A stretch of DNA of 64,000 nucleotides, taken from Synechococcus sp. CS-1330 (GTDB taxonomy: Bacteria > Cyanobacteriota > Cyanobacteriia > PCC-6307 > Cyanobiaceae). The stretch's first letter is position 1; every line of letters starts with the position of its first letter. The position numbers and the translations under genes were made by a program. The notes under the pieces were generated by a model that was not told the origin of the DNA, searched no databases, and was given only the letters and a program-made list of their open reading frames with translations. The stretch lies in assembly GCA_025128025.1 (NCBI GenBank), contig JAHLYR010000065.1:62001-126000 (forward strand), in the 5' to 3' direction. This document shows positions 14,667-22,397 of this stretch, piece by piece.

Positions 14667-15692
14667 ATGCCCAATCACCGCTTAAGAATTTCCGGAAAGC
14701 CTGCAAATTTACACGGAGCGCTCGTAAATCCTAGCTTCAGGGCCTCACGTGTTCTATGCAGTGACCCCTGGGACTTCGTTTCTTTATGGCTCAAGCGTGA
14801 GCACAAGGATGAGGCATCTTTTTACTGGGAACAAGCTAGGTATTTTTATGAAGCCACTAAAATTCTTCCAGACCTCTCTTCTCCGCTTACTTCATATTAT
14901 TGTTTTCTAAACGCGACTAAAGCCCTGCTATCGGCAAGCTCTCAGTCATTTTCGGAAAGCCATGGCGTGTGTGGTCGCACCCAGGGAAGTCGCAGAGCAC
15001 TAGACAACGAGATCGTAGACTTTAAAGGTGGCGGTATTCTGCCAGCATTGTGCAAATTCTTGGGGGAGCCAGACAATGCCGGGAAGGACTTTACCCTTAA
15101 AGATATTTTTTGGCAAATTCCATTTGTTCATAGGGCTTTCTGTCTCACCTATAAGAGTGCCACAGAGCTGTTTATCCCTCTGGTTAGCACAAGTTTTATG
15201 CGGAAGGATGGATCCAAGGAGGCATGGTTCCAGGCTGCCATTGATAAGCGATATTTCAGCGCACACACGAAAAAGATTATTCAGCCAGGCTTTGAGCTCT
15301 TTGAATACGATGGCAATTACGAAGTCAGGAGAAAACGAAGATTTAAATGGTCAGGACGCGAAATTGAGGATAGCATTAAGAAGTTTGAGGCTTACCACAA
15401 ACAAATACGCCGAAGAATCGTCCCGATCTACGCGTCAGAGAATAGGTGGTACCTAAAAAAGTCGGTGACAGGCCACGACAACATTAGGAACTCGCAACTA
15501 GTACTTGTCTTTGCTGCTATGCACCGGCTAAGCGAGTTAAGCAGATATGATCCAGTACTTTTCAATGGTCACTTCAAGGTCAATCATAACTGGCTGCTTT
15601 CAGAATTCATAAAAAGAGCTCCTAATCAGTTCATCTATGGAGTTGCATCTGAGATTACGGGACTAGAGTTCATTAAGCCGGATGCATTTTGA
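14667..15692 (+). CDS. YaaC-like protein, first gene of AT-rich cassette
   Basis: 341 residues with features of the YaaC family (named for Bacillus subtilis YaaC, function unknown): residues 33-60 PWDFVSLWLKR, SFYWEQARYFYEATK, and residues 71-88 SSPLTSYYCFLNATKALL, the family's most typical stretch. The C-terminal half contains helices and basic segments (EVRRKRRFKWSGREIE) and ends with HNWLLSEFIKRAPNQFIYG. Base composition and codon use are clearly more AT-rich than the flanking phage genes, a sign of separate acquisition. First of three plus-strand genes. YaaC-like proteins occur in variable genome regions, but a defence role is inference. Confidence 0.6.
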   Translation: MPNHRLRISGKPANLHGALVNPSFRASRVLCSDPWDFVSLWLKREHKDEASFYWEQARYFYEATKILPDLSSPLTSYYCFLNATKALLSASSQSFSESHGVCGRTQGSRRALDNEIVDFKGGGILPALCKFLGEPDNAGKDFTLKDIFWQIPFVHRAFCLTYKSATELFIPLVSTSFMRKDGSKEAWFQAAIDKRYFSAHTKKIIQPGFELFEYDGNYEVRRKRRFKWSGREIEDSIKKFEAYHKQIRRRIVPIYASENRWYLKKSVTGHDNIRNSQLVLVFAAMHRLSELSRYDPVLFNGHFKVNHNWLLSEFIKRAPNQFIYGVASEITGLEFIKPDAF

Positions 15693-15824
15693 GTACTAGG
15701 TTATCTGTTGGCTGGGATATGCGTCCAACGAGCCCCTTGAGTGGACAGGCTGCCCCCAGAACCCTGCTGGAGCTCTACACTTATTGCCTACCAATCAGGG
15801 GCAGCACTAGAGGCACTGATAAAC

Positions 15825-16400
15825 ATGGATGACAGCCAAGAACGCCTCAACGAATACATAAACGCGTCCACATCAGCGTGTGCTGTCCTCAGACAGATTC
15901 ATGGACTTGACTTAGATGCATCTGACATACAATCAGCCCTTATTGATCTGTTGGAAATCCAGGAGGATTCACTCTTTCGACTACTGGATTATCGTCTTAC
16001 AGAGACGGAGATAATTGTGAAGTTAAAATGTTACGACTTTAAGCAGCATAAGCCAGAGATACTTGCTGAGTTCACAGAACGCGAGCCACTCATCCCCTCA
16101 GGCATTCCTCGTCTTCTTACTGAACGGACAGTAAAGGTCAAAGGTGAGATCTGGCGCGTTCACACAAATGATGCTGATGGCTTCCCGTCCATTCCGCACG
16201 CACACAACTACGAAACTGGAGTTGTTCTCGATCTTGGCAATGGTGCGATGTATGATCGAAATCGAAATCAGATTAGAAAGCTCAGCTGCAAAAAGCTTCT
16301 TCTAATCAGAGGAAAGTTAACCGGCATTCATCTCCCAGCTACGCCATGTGAGAGATCTCTGCAGGACCCTAGATTGGACAGGTCAACTTCGGCTTTCTGA
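15825..16400 (+). CDS. Unknown protein with PHAH-type motif, second gene of AT-rich cassette
   Basis: 191 residues from the ATG at 15825, which has a GAGG site 12 bases upstream; a GTG at 15741 would add 28 residues. Residues 1-110 are helical (YINASTSACAVLRQIHGLDL, IQSALIDLLEIQEDSLFRLL). Residues about 118-175 form a conserved-looking domain: KVKGEIWRVHTNDADGFPS, IPHAHNYETGVVLDLGNGAM, then KKLLLIRGKL. I have an impression of similar 'DADxFPSxPHAH' segments in uncharacterised short proteins but cannot name a family. His and Asp residues could bind a metal. Codon use matches the neighbouring cassette genes. Confidence 0.65.
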   Translation: MDDSQERLNEYINASTSACAVLRQIHGLDLDASDIQSALIDLLEIQEDSLFRLLDYRLTETEIIVKLKCYDFKQHKPEILAEFTEREPLIPSGIPRLLTERTVKVKGEIWRVHTNDADGFPSIPHAHNYETGVVLDLGNGAMYDRNRNQIRKLSCKKLLLIRGKLTGIHLPATPCERSLQDPRLDRSTSAF

Positions 16401-16478
16401 TGCAGGGCTCCAGCCTCTCTGTCTGCTATTGAGTGGCAGCCTTGAATGCCACCTCTGCACATATTCTATAGAGACACC

Positions 16479-17558
16479 ATGCCCGAGGAGCCTTGCTTCC
16501 GGATCGATGCAATCAGCCCAGTTGGATACATTCCACTACCTCTCGATAATGATGAGCACACGAAGATCTTGAGAGCAAAGACCGCCTTGCGATTTGGAGT
16601 TGGCTTTGAGCAGAGATTTGATATCCTACTTGAAAACTACGCAACTCTAGAAAGATATATATTAGATCTTGCCTTGAGAAATGCAGTGTTCATGGGGGAT
16701 TCGACTAGTCGTCTTAGGGAGGCTAAACACACTGTTAACCGGCACCTAAACAATCTGCTCTCAAGTGCAAAGCTATACATTGACCAAACGGCCCACGCAA
16801 TATCTGATCAGTTTGGCAGTGCTTCAAGTCAATATCGGCGGTTCATAGAATCAACAAGAGACGAGTACGATAATTCTTTGGCATATCGAGCTCTCGAAGC
16901 ATTGCGTGGATATGCTCAGCATCGAGGGCTACCGACTCATTCGGTCTCGTTCTCGTCGAGGCGCGATGAGACTGATCTCGAGAAAATCAAAGTCAGGCAT
17001 ATTGTGACATTCGGGATTGTACCTGAGATTATTCGCGAAGATGGCGGATTTAAGCCTAGCGTGCTACGCGAGCTTGACAGCATTGTTGATAAAGATGGAA
17101 GAATCGAGATCATGCCTCTAATACGCGAATATGTAAGCGGAATTGCTCGCATTCACAAGAGTGCATGCATGGCCATATCAGCAGAACTTGATATGGCTGA
17201 CAGCTTTGTGGTAAGCCTCTTTGAGAGAGTGGCTTTGCTTACGGGCCATCGCTGCATTTCCGCCAGAATCTGGGGGACGACGACTGCCGAAGGAATGATT
17301 CCCTATGGAGTGATTAGTTCCGAATGGACAGAAGACAGAAGGTCTTATGCTAAAAAGAATTGTTACGCCGAGTACATATCAGGGCAGTACGTATCGTCAC
17401 GGCAGGCAATCCAACATGAAGACACAATAGGCGCACCGATGATAGATTTTGATACCCCAAAATCCTCCCGCCGCGGATCTATAGAGTTCACTCAATTTGA
17501 AAGGCAACCACCCGTACCGAGCAGGCATCAACAATCTGAACCCACTGCTGCCGGCTGA
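16479..17558 (+). CDS. Unknown protein, third gene of AT-rich cassette
   Basis: 359 residues from the ATG at 16479 (MPEEPCFRIDAISPVGYIPL); the ATG at 16446 is an alternative. Residues about 30-130 are helical with a stretch that could be HEPN-like (LNNLLSSAKLYIDQTAHAIS), but the typical Rx4-6H motif is not clear. The rest is mixed and soluble, with no signal peptide or membrane helix. The last 24 codons run 71 bases into the 3' end of the convergent sigma gene and there switch to phage-like GC-rich composition (RQPPVPSRHQQSEPTAAG), which suggests the original C-terminus was lost or extended at the insertion junction. Family not recognised. Confidence 0.65.
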   Translation: MPEEPCFRIDAISPVGYIPLPLDNDEHTKILRAKTALRFGVGFEQRFDILLENYATLERYILDLALRNAVFMGDSTSRLREAKHTVNRHLNNLLSSAKLYIDQTAHAISDQFGSASSQYRRFIESTRDEYDNSLAYRALEALRGYAQHRGLPTHSVSFSSRRDETDLEKIKVRHIVTFGIVPEIIREDGGFKPSVLRELDSIVDKDGRIEIMPLIREYVSGIARIHKSACMAISAELDMADSFVVSLFERVALLTGHRCISARIWGTTTAEGMIPYGVISSEWTEDRRSYAKKNCYAEYISGQYVSSRQAIQHEDTIGAPMIDFDTPKSSRRGSIEFTQFERQPPVPSRHQQSEPTAAG

Positions 17559-18189
17559 TCCCTAGCCGCACCAGCATCTCGCTCACGCCTACTCCTGAGG
17601 TCAGCAATCGCTGCCCCCGCGCATGCAGTTCCCGCCACGTCGGCGGCACCTTGAGCAGGAAGCCATTGTCCCGCAGGAAGTGCGTGATTTCCCCATTGGC
17701 GTAAGTGCGCCCGTAGGGCCGGAATGGTCCCCGTGAAGGGTCGTAGCGGCGCGCCGCCTTGATCAGCCCAATCATCGCTAACTGCAGCAAGTCCTCCTTG
17801 GGGTGAATAGTGCGCCGAGCGAAGTTACCGGCGATCTTCTCCGCCAGGTCCATATGCTCCAGCGCCATGGCATCGGCAGCGGCGTGGGGCCGCACTGGCC
17901 GTTGTCGCTTTGGCCTGCAGCGCACGGTTTGCTGACACTTAGGCCTCGGCGGCTGATGCACCGGCGTCTGCAGGTTGATCTCCAGCTGCTCTGCCCGCGC
18001 ATGGCACGCCGGCTGGCGGTAGTGCCGTTGCTTGAGCATTTGCGCCGCCTCTGCGGCATCACCCACCAGCACGACTGTGATCGGCAGTACCAGCTGCACG
18101 GCAGCCGCAGTTGGCACGGCAGGGCGTGGGCTCTCCACCAGGGATGACGTGGAACCTTCCCGCACTGCGGACAGCAGCGGCTTGCTCAC
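17488..18189 (-). CDS. Phage-borne sigma-70-family factor lacking region 4
   Basis: 233 residues from a GTG at 18187-18189 that overlaps the terminase stop (GTGA). Residues about 130-200 carry sigma region 2 and the start of region 3: EDLLQLAMIGLIKAARRYDP, then ITHFLRDNGFLLKVPPTWRE, as in SigB/SigF-type factors. A third helix pair (VSEMLVRLGISRQQWVQIVD) follows, then the frame ends at SVRVVAFQIE with no region 4. The 100-residue N-terminal part is not family-like and contains basic segments. The missing C-terminus falls exactly where the AT-rich cassette begins, so truncation by the insertion is likely. If functional it would direct late phage transcription. Confidence 0.7.
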   Translation of the reverse strand: MSKPLLSAVREGSTSSLVESPRPAVPTAAAVQLVLPITVVLVGDAAEAAQMLKQRHYRQPACHARAEQLEINLQTPVHQPPRPKCQQTVRCRPKRQRPVRPHAAADAMALEHMDLAEKIAGNFARRTIHPKEDLLQLAMIGLIKAARRYDPSRGPFRPYGRTYANGEITHFLRDNGFLLKVPPTWRELHARGQRLLTSGVGVSEMLVRLGISRQQWVQIVDACSVRVVAFQIE

Positions 18190-19844
18190 CGACTCACCAG
18201 CAGTGGCGTCACAACCGGCTGGATGCCTTGGGCCTTCCAGTAACGGCCTTCCAGCCAGAGGGCGCCGTGACAGAAGGCATCCACCAGGTCCTTGCTGCCC
18301 TTGGGAAAGCGGATTGCTTCCTCCACCAGCGGCTGGGCCCGGTGGTGAAAGCGGATCTGCCCTGCTTCCACCAAGGGGGCGACGGCATGGGCGCGGGTTT
18401 CTTTGCTGCCGCGAGCAGTGATTGGCAGCATCCCCGGCACGCGGCGCCGGAGGGTTTGCAGCACCGCCGGGCCGTTGGCGGCGTCCTCGATCAGCACGGC
18501 ATTGGGCCGCAGGCCCTGCTGCTCCAGTGCCTCCAAGCAACCGAGGAGGAAGCGGATCACCTCCGGCAGGCCAAAGCGATGCCGTGCTGCCCAGAGCACC
18601 TCCATCTCCAAGGCTGTGATTTGAGACGGTCCCTCGTGTTCGCCTGTGCGCGGGTTGAGCGGTCTGGGTGGTGGCGCCAGTAGGCCCACCAGGCAGAAGC
18701 CGCAGTAGTCGCTCTCTGCCTCCCCCTTGAAGGACAGGTCACACGAGAGGGCCAGCAAGGCGTACTGACGCTGGGGTCCACTGGCCGCTCCTGTCGCCTC
18801 GCGCGGAAAGGGCGGCCGGATCCACTGCCTCAGGAAGATTGACCCAGACGCCGGGCTGGGCCGCTGCTGATACAGCGCCGCCCACCAGTAAGCGCCGAGG
18901 CGGGCGCGGATTTTGACCAGCTCGCTCAGCGGAAAACGCTCCGGGCACAGCGCCTCGCCCGGTTGGCGCCAGTCGGGGATCAAGTTGCAGGTGGGCGGCA
19001 GCTTGGGGCGTTCGGCAGGGTCTTCTGCAACAGCGGGTAGATCCAGCACGGTCCACTGCTGCGGCGCCTCGCCCAGCTCCTGCTCGTACAGCCAGCCGAT
19101 CACGTCCTGGTGGTCCCAGCGGGTCAGCACCACCACCTGGGCTGAGAGGTTTGACTGCTCGCTGCCATCTGGTCCCAGCACCATGGCCGGTTCGGCCCGG
19201 GTGAGCCAAACCGAGCGCAGCCAGTCGATCAGCTTCTGCCGCAGCGCCGGGCTCGCGGCATCGCCCGGACCCTTGTAGGGGTCGTCAATGATCCCCAGGC
19301 TGTAGCCCTTGCCGGTGAAGGGGCCATCCACACCAGCAGCGATGCAGCCACCGCGCTGACGGGTAAGCCAGTTGCCCACCGCCGCCGAATCGCGAGCCAG
19401 CAGGTGACCCGTCACCCGGTAGAAGTGGCGGGCTTCTCTGGAATGGGCGTAAGCCAGCTCGGCTGAGTAGGAGGCGATCGCCGCAAAGAGGTGCGGGTAG
19501 CGCTGCAGGAAGTAGGCCGGAAACAGCTTGGAAACCAGGAGACTTTTGCCGAGCCGGGGAGGACAGGTGACGATCAGGCGGCTGAGCTGGCCATCGGCCA
19601 CCTGCTGCAGCAGGTCGATCAGCACGTCAGCCCAGCGGTGGAAGCCATAGCGGGGGTAGGCCTCAGCGATGAAGCTGCGCAGGCTCTGGGGTTCCGATGG
19701 CTCGGCTGTGGTGGTTGTGGGCAGGTGCAGCAGGCCGGCATCACCCCAGGGGTCGAGCTCGCTCAGCAGCAGACCGCCTTCTGCAGGGGCATGTAGCGTG
19801 AGCCCAGATGCCGACAGGGCGATAGCAGGGGTGGACACCCTCAT
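18186..19844 (-). CDS. Phage terminase large subunit
   Basis: 552 residues from the ATG at 19842-19844, which overlaps the small-subunit stop (ATGA). ATPase motifs: Walker A-like VTCPPRLGKSLL at about 93-103 and Walker B LGIIDDPYKG at about 183-191. The C-terminal nuclease has LLALSCDLSFKGEAESDYCG, AVLIEDAANGPAVLQTL and SKDLVDAFCHGALW, supplying the acidic residues of the RNase H-like nuclease. It cuts and packages phage DNA through the portal. The upstream frame to 19961 is an extension over the small-subunit gene and is not used. Confidence 0.93.
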   Translation of the reverse strand: MRVSTPAIALSASGLTLHAPAEGGLLLSELDPWGDAGLLHLPTTTTAEPSEPQSLRSFIAEAYPRYGFHRWADVLIDLLQQVADGQLSRLIVTCPPRLGKSLLVSKLFPAYFLQRYPHLFAAIASYSAELAYAHSREARHFYRVTGHLLARDSAAVGNWLTRQRGGCIAAGVDGPFTGKGYSLGIIDDPYKGPGDAASPALRQKLIDWLRSVWLTRAEPAMVLGPDGSEQSNLSAQVVVLTRWDHQDVIGWLYEQELGEAPQQWTVLDLPAVAEDPAERPKLPPTCNLIPDWRQPGEALCPERFPLSELVKIRARLGAYWWAALYQQRPSPASGSIFLRQWIRPPFPREATGAASGPQRQYALLALSCDLSFKGEAESDYCGFCLVGLLAPPPRPLNPRTGEHEGPSQITALEMEVLWAARHRFGLPEVIRFLLGCLEALEQQGLRPNAVLIEDAANGPAVLQTLRRRVPGMLPITARGSKETRAHAVAPLVEAGQIRFHHRAQPLVEEAIRFPKGSKDLVDAFCHGALWLEGRYWKAQGIQPVVTPLLVSR

Positions 19845-20371
19845 GCCCGTGGCTCCGGTGGTTTGATCGGTGCGCGCAGCAGGCCGCCGATCTCGGCGAT
19901 CACCCGGAAGGCACCCACGGCAGCGCTGAACTGCTCGGAATCCATGGCCCGGCGGGCGCACTCATTGAGGGCAAAGATCTGCTCGGCCTGGTGGCGGCGG
20001 CGATCGGTGATCAGCTCCTCCACCATCCGCTCGCGGGCGAGGTTGAGGTAGCGGTTCACCGTCTGGGTGTTGTGCACCCCCCATTTCTCACCAGTGTTCT
20101 CCAGGATCTGGACCAACGGCAGGCGCTGGGCGATCCACAGCTGGGCTTCCGCCACTCGCCGCTCGATCTCCAGCCGACTGGGTCTGGGGGCTGCAGTGGT
20201 CCCGCGCCGCTGACGTGGCGGGTTGCCTGGTCCCACCGGCCGCCGGGGATCCACCCCCACCACTGCGCCCAACGGCTGACCGTCAGCATCTTCCGCAGTA
20301 GCTGCGCAGCGCAACACCTCAATCGGGTCCGTGCCGCACCCATCGCCGCCAGGGCGCAGCAGGCTGCTCAC
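19841..20371 (-). CDS. Phage terminase small subunit
   Basis: 176 residues from a GTG at 20369-20371 that overlaps the upstream gene stop (GTGA). A Pro/Arg-rich start is followed by helices typical of small terminases: RRVAEAQLWIAQRLPLVQIL with a DNA-binding helix-turn-helix (WGVHNTQTVNRYLNLARERM) and a C-terminal oligomerisation helix (QAEQIFALNECARRAMDSEQ). It ends RAPIKPPEPRA directly at the large-subunit start. The family match is by layout and context; the HTH and position make it convincing. Confidence 0.8.
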   Translation of the reverse strand: MSSLLRPGGDGCGTDPIEVLRCAATAEDADGQPLGAVVGVDPRRPVGPGNPPRQRRGTTAAPRPSRLEIERRVAEAQLWIAQRLPLVQILENTGEKWGVHNTQTVNRYLNLARERMVEELITDRRRHQAEQIFALNECARRAMDSEQFSAAVGAFRVIAEIGGLLRAPIKPPEPRA

Positions 20372-20724
20372 AGCGGCCCCTCCTGCAGCACCACCCGCAC
20401 ATAGGCGGCCCACTGCTCAGGGGTGAGCACCACCCGCCAGGTGCCGCCACGAAAGCGCACCAGGGTGGCGGCATAGGGCACGCCGGCATGGCAGGCCTGC
20501 TGCGCTGCCTCCTTGGGTTTCAGCCGAGCTGCCGCTGCCACATCCGCCCAGCTGGCCACCTGGATGGCATGGTCCGGAACCCCGTCCAGATCCCCTAGAT
20601 CACCACCTGCAGCAGTGGTGCGGCCGGCCCCGAGGCGTCGACGCACCGTGAACTGCAGCAGGCGGCTGATCAGCTCGGCAGCCTGGCGTTCAGCCGCGTC
20701 CCCCTTGCGCTTGGCCGGATGCAT
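20368..20724 (-). CDS. Holliday-junction-resolvase-like (PD-(D/E)XK) phage protein
   Basis: 118 residues. The layout fits small phage PD-(D/E)XK proteins: KRKGDAAERQAAELISRLL with an early Glu, a basic RRRLGAGRTT loop, then GDLGDLDGVPDHAIQVASW, where resolvases usually read 'GDxxGxPxxxIEVK'. The catalytic Lys is replaced (AIQVAS instead of IEVK), so activity is doubtful. The C-terminus (VRFRGGTWRVVLTPEQWAAY) is typical of these phage proteins. It sits at the head of the terminase operon. Confidence 0.6.
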   Translation of the reverse strand: MHPAKRKGDAAERQAAELISRLLQFTVRRRLGAGRTTAAGGDLGDLDGVPDHAIQVASWADVAAAARLKPKEAAQQACHAGVPYAATLVRFRGGTWRVVLTPEQWAAYVRVVLQEGPL

Positions 20725-20736
20725 CGCGGCTTGCCC

Positions 20737-21159
20737 TCAGTTGCGCGGCAGGCGGATCGTCCAAAACGGCCGCCCTGTTCTGGCGATGGCGGCACCACTG
20801 GCAATCGCGTCCTTCTGGGCGGCCTTGAGGGCCTGCTCTCGTTGCTTGATGACCTCGGGGTAGCCATAGGCAGTGCGACCAGCAGACCAGCAGAAGCTGG
20901 TGTCGTTGTGGCAGAAGGTGGGATCCACCATCCCCGCCTCAAAAGCCGCATCGAGCTGATCGAGCAGGGGTTCGAGCTCGGCCTCTAGCTGCTTGTGGGA
21001 GTTCTTGATCGCGGTGATGCGATCCAGCAGGGCATCAAGCACAGCCGAATCCAGCAGAGGGGAGGGCTCTACCGGTGGAGCGGGCGCTGGGGCAGAAAAA
21101 CCACCCGGCAGGTTGATGGGCGCCGCAGCGATAGGTGCGCCCAGCGAATTGGATGCCAT
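20737..21159 (-). CDS. Phage protein of unknown function
   Basis: 140 residues from the ATG at 21157-21159. The N-terminal 40 residues are Pro/Ala-rich, followed by a helical segment (ITAIKNSHKQLEAELEPLLD) and a distinctive C-terminal part with FCHNDTSFCWSAGRTAYGYP and ending ARTGRPFWTIRLPRN. No family is recognised. It is the first gene of the terminase operon and has a promoter-like element at 21202-21231 upstream. Confidence 0.65.
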   Translation of the reverse strand: MASNSLGAPIAAAPINLPGGFSAPAPAPPVEPSPLLDSAVLDALLDRITAIKNSHKQLEAELEPLLDQLDAAFEAGMVDPTFCHNDTSFCWSAGRTAYGYPEVIKQREQALKAAQKDAIASGAAIARTGRPFWTIRLPRN

Positions 21160-21201
21160 GACCGCAAACACCGAGCAAGAATTGGCCCGGAATTACGGGG
21201 C

Positions 21202-21231
21202 ACCTTAGCGGCTCGTAAACGTGAGGCGCAA
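21202..21231 (-). promoter_or_regulatory. Candidate phage promoter, copy A
   Basis: On the minus strand: TTGCGC (21231-21226), an 18-base spacer containing CTCACGTT, and TAAGGT (21207-21202), 43 bases upstream of the 20737-21159 start. An almost identical 30-base element lies at 27403-27432 before the early operon. Confidence 0.55.
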
Positions 21232-21262
21232 GTAATGACTTTCGCCTCTGGCGCGCTGGCGC

Positions 21263-22036
21263 TCAGAACGGACGGTGCGCTCCGGTGTAGTGACTCCAGG
21301 CCGCTGCCCAGGCCAGCAGGCACTCCCGCCTGGAATAGGGAGCGGAGAACTGAGTGCGCCCAGGCCGGCACCAGATGGTCTGGCCGTAGTCGAACCACTG
21401 CCCCTGGCTGCTCTCCAGGGCCATGTAGCCACCGATCTGGGCGCGGGTGCAGTAGGTGCTGCCGCCCTCCGCCAGGGTCTTCAGATCAGCCAGCACCCGC
21501 GCCGGTCCCGCCGCCCAGCTGGGCCGATCACACGGGATAGGCAGGGCGGGATCGAGGTAGGCGGTGTCGTAGGTGCCGGCCACATTGCGCACCAGGCAGC
21601 AGGTGGGGCGCTCAGAGGCGATCACCTGCACCTCCTGCCAGCGCCTGTGGCCGAGCAGCGGTTCAACCCAGTCGGCGTACTCGGCAAAGACCTCGCCGTG
21701 CTGAGGGTGTTCCAGCAACTGCACCTGCCGGTGTTGGCAGCGAGGTGTTGCGCGCTGTGTCTTGAGGCTGAGTTCCAGGGCCAGGTGGCAGGTGGTTCCC
21801 CGCGGTTGCCAGATCGCCTGGGTGGCGGCGATGCGGGCCATGGCGTAGCTCGATTTACCCGCCGCCAGCACGCCGGTGATCGAGACCGGAAAGAGGTGAT
21901 CGCCCAGCCAGTAGCAGTGATCAGGATCACTGCGCGCCAAGCCAGGGATCGGCGCCAGCCAGCCGCCGGCCTCCATGCCGGTAAAGCACCGGCCGGGCAG
22001 ATGGGCAGCAGCGTCGCTGGGGAATGTCATCGGCAT
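21263..22036 (-). CDS. PD-(D/E)XK nuclease-domain phage protein
   Basis: 257 residues from the ATG at 22034-22036 (a TTG three bases upstream is also in frame). The second half has the three motifs of RecB/Cas4-type nucleases in order: CLVRNVAGTYDTAYLDP (Asp), VLADLKTLAEGGSTYC (Asp-x-Lys) and AQIGGYMALESSQG (Gln). The first half contains VLAAGKSSYAMARIAATQA and may be the start of the fold. It lies between the primase-polymerase and the terminase operon, so a role in phage DNA processing or recombination is likely. Confidence 0.7.
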   Translation of the reverse strand: MPMTFPSDAAAHLPGRCFTGMEAGGWLAPIPGLARSDPDHCYWLGDHLFPVSITGVLAAGKSSYAMARIAATQAIWQPRGTTCHLALELSLKTQRATPRCQHRQVQLLEHPQHGEVFAEYADWVEPLLGHRRWQEVQVIASERPTCCLVRNVAGTYDTAYLDPALPIPCDRPSWAAGPARVLADLKTLAEGGSTYCTRAQIGGYMALESSQGQWFDYGQTIWCRPGRTQFSAPYSRRECLLAWAAAWSHYTGAHRPF

Positions 22037-22106
22037 CAATCCTGCTCCCTGCTGCTTGGCGCTTGCAGCGAGGGGCGTGTCATACCCCGATGCGGAGGAG
22101 GGAACA

Positions 22107-22354
22107 GGGGGACAGGGAGGGACAACCCTTGTCCCGCCAGCAGATCACCTGCGGTGCAAGCGATCTGAGCCTTAGGGGGGACGGGGGACAGCCGTAAGGG
22201 GAATTTCGCAAGGCTCGAGGCTGCAACCAGCAGACAACAAAAAAAGGGAGAAATACTGTCCCCCCTATTTTGCTTTTCTCTAAAACCCTTATCAGCACTG
22301 GGTTGTTCTGGGGGGACAGGCGGGTGTCCCGCCAATGTCCCCCCCTGTCCCCCC
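22107..22354. other. Cluster of GGGACA/TGTCCC iterons, candidate replication origin
   Basis: At least eight copies of GGGACA or its complement lie at about 22109, 22119, 22130, 22185, 22257, 22313, 22325, 22336 and 22346, in both orientations. An AT-rich block (about 22237-22290) sits between them. The stretch has no gene and is directly downstream of the primase-polymerase gene, a common place for an origin. Confidence 0.45.
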
Positions 22355-22397
22355 ATCCAGAGAGAAAAGAGCAGTGGCGCCAAGGAACAGCAGGCCC

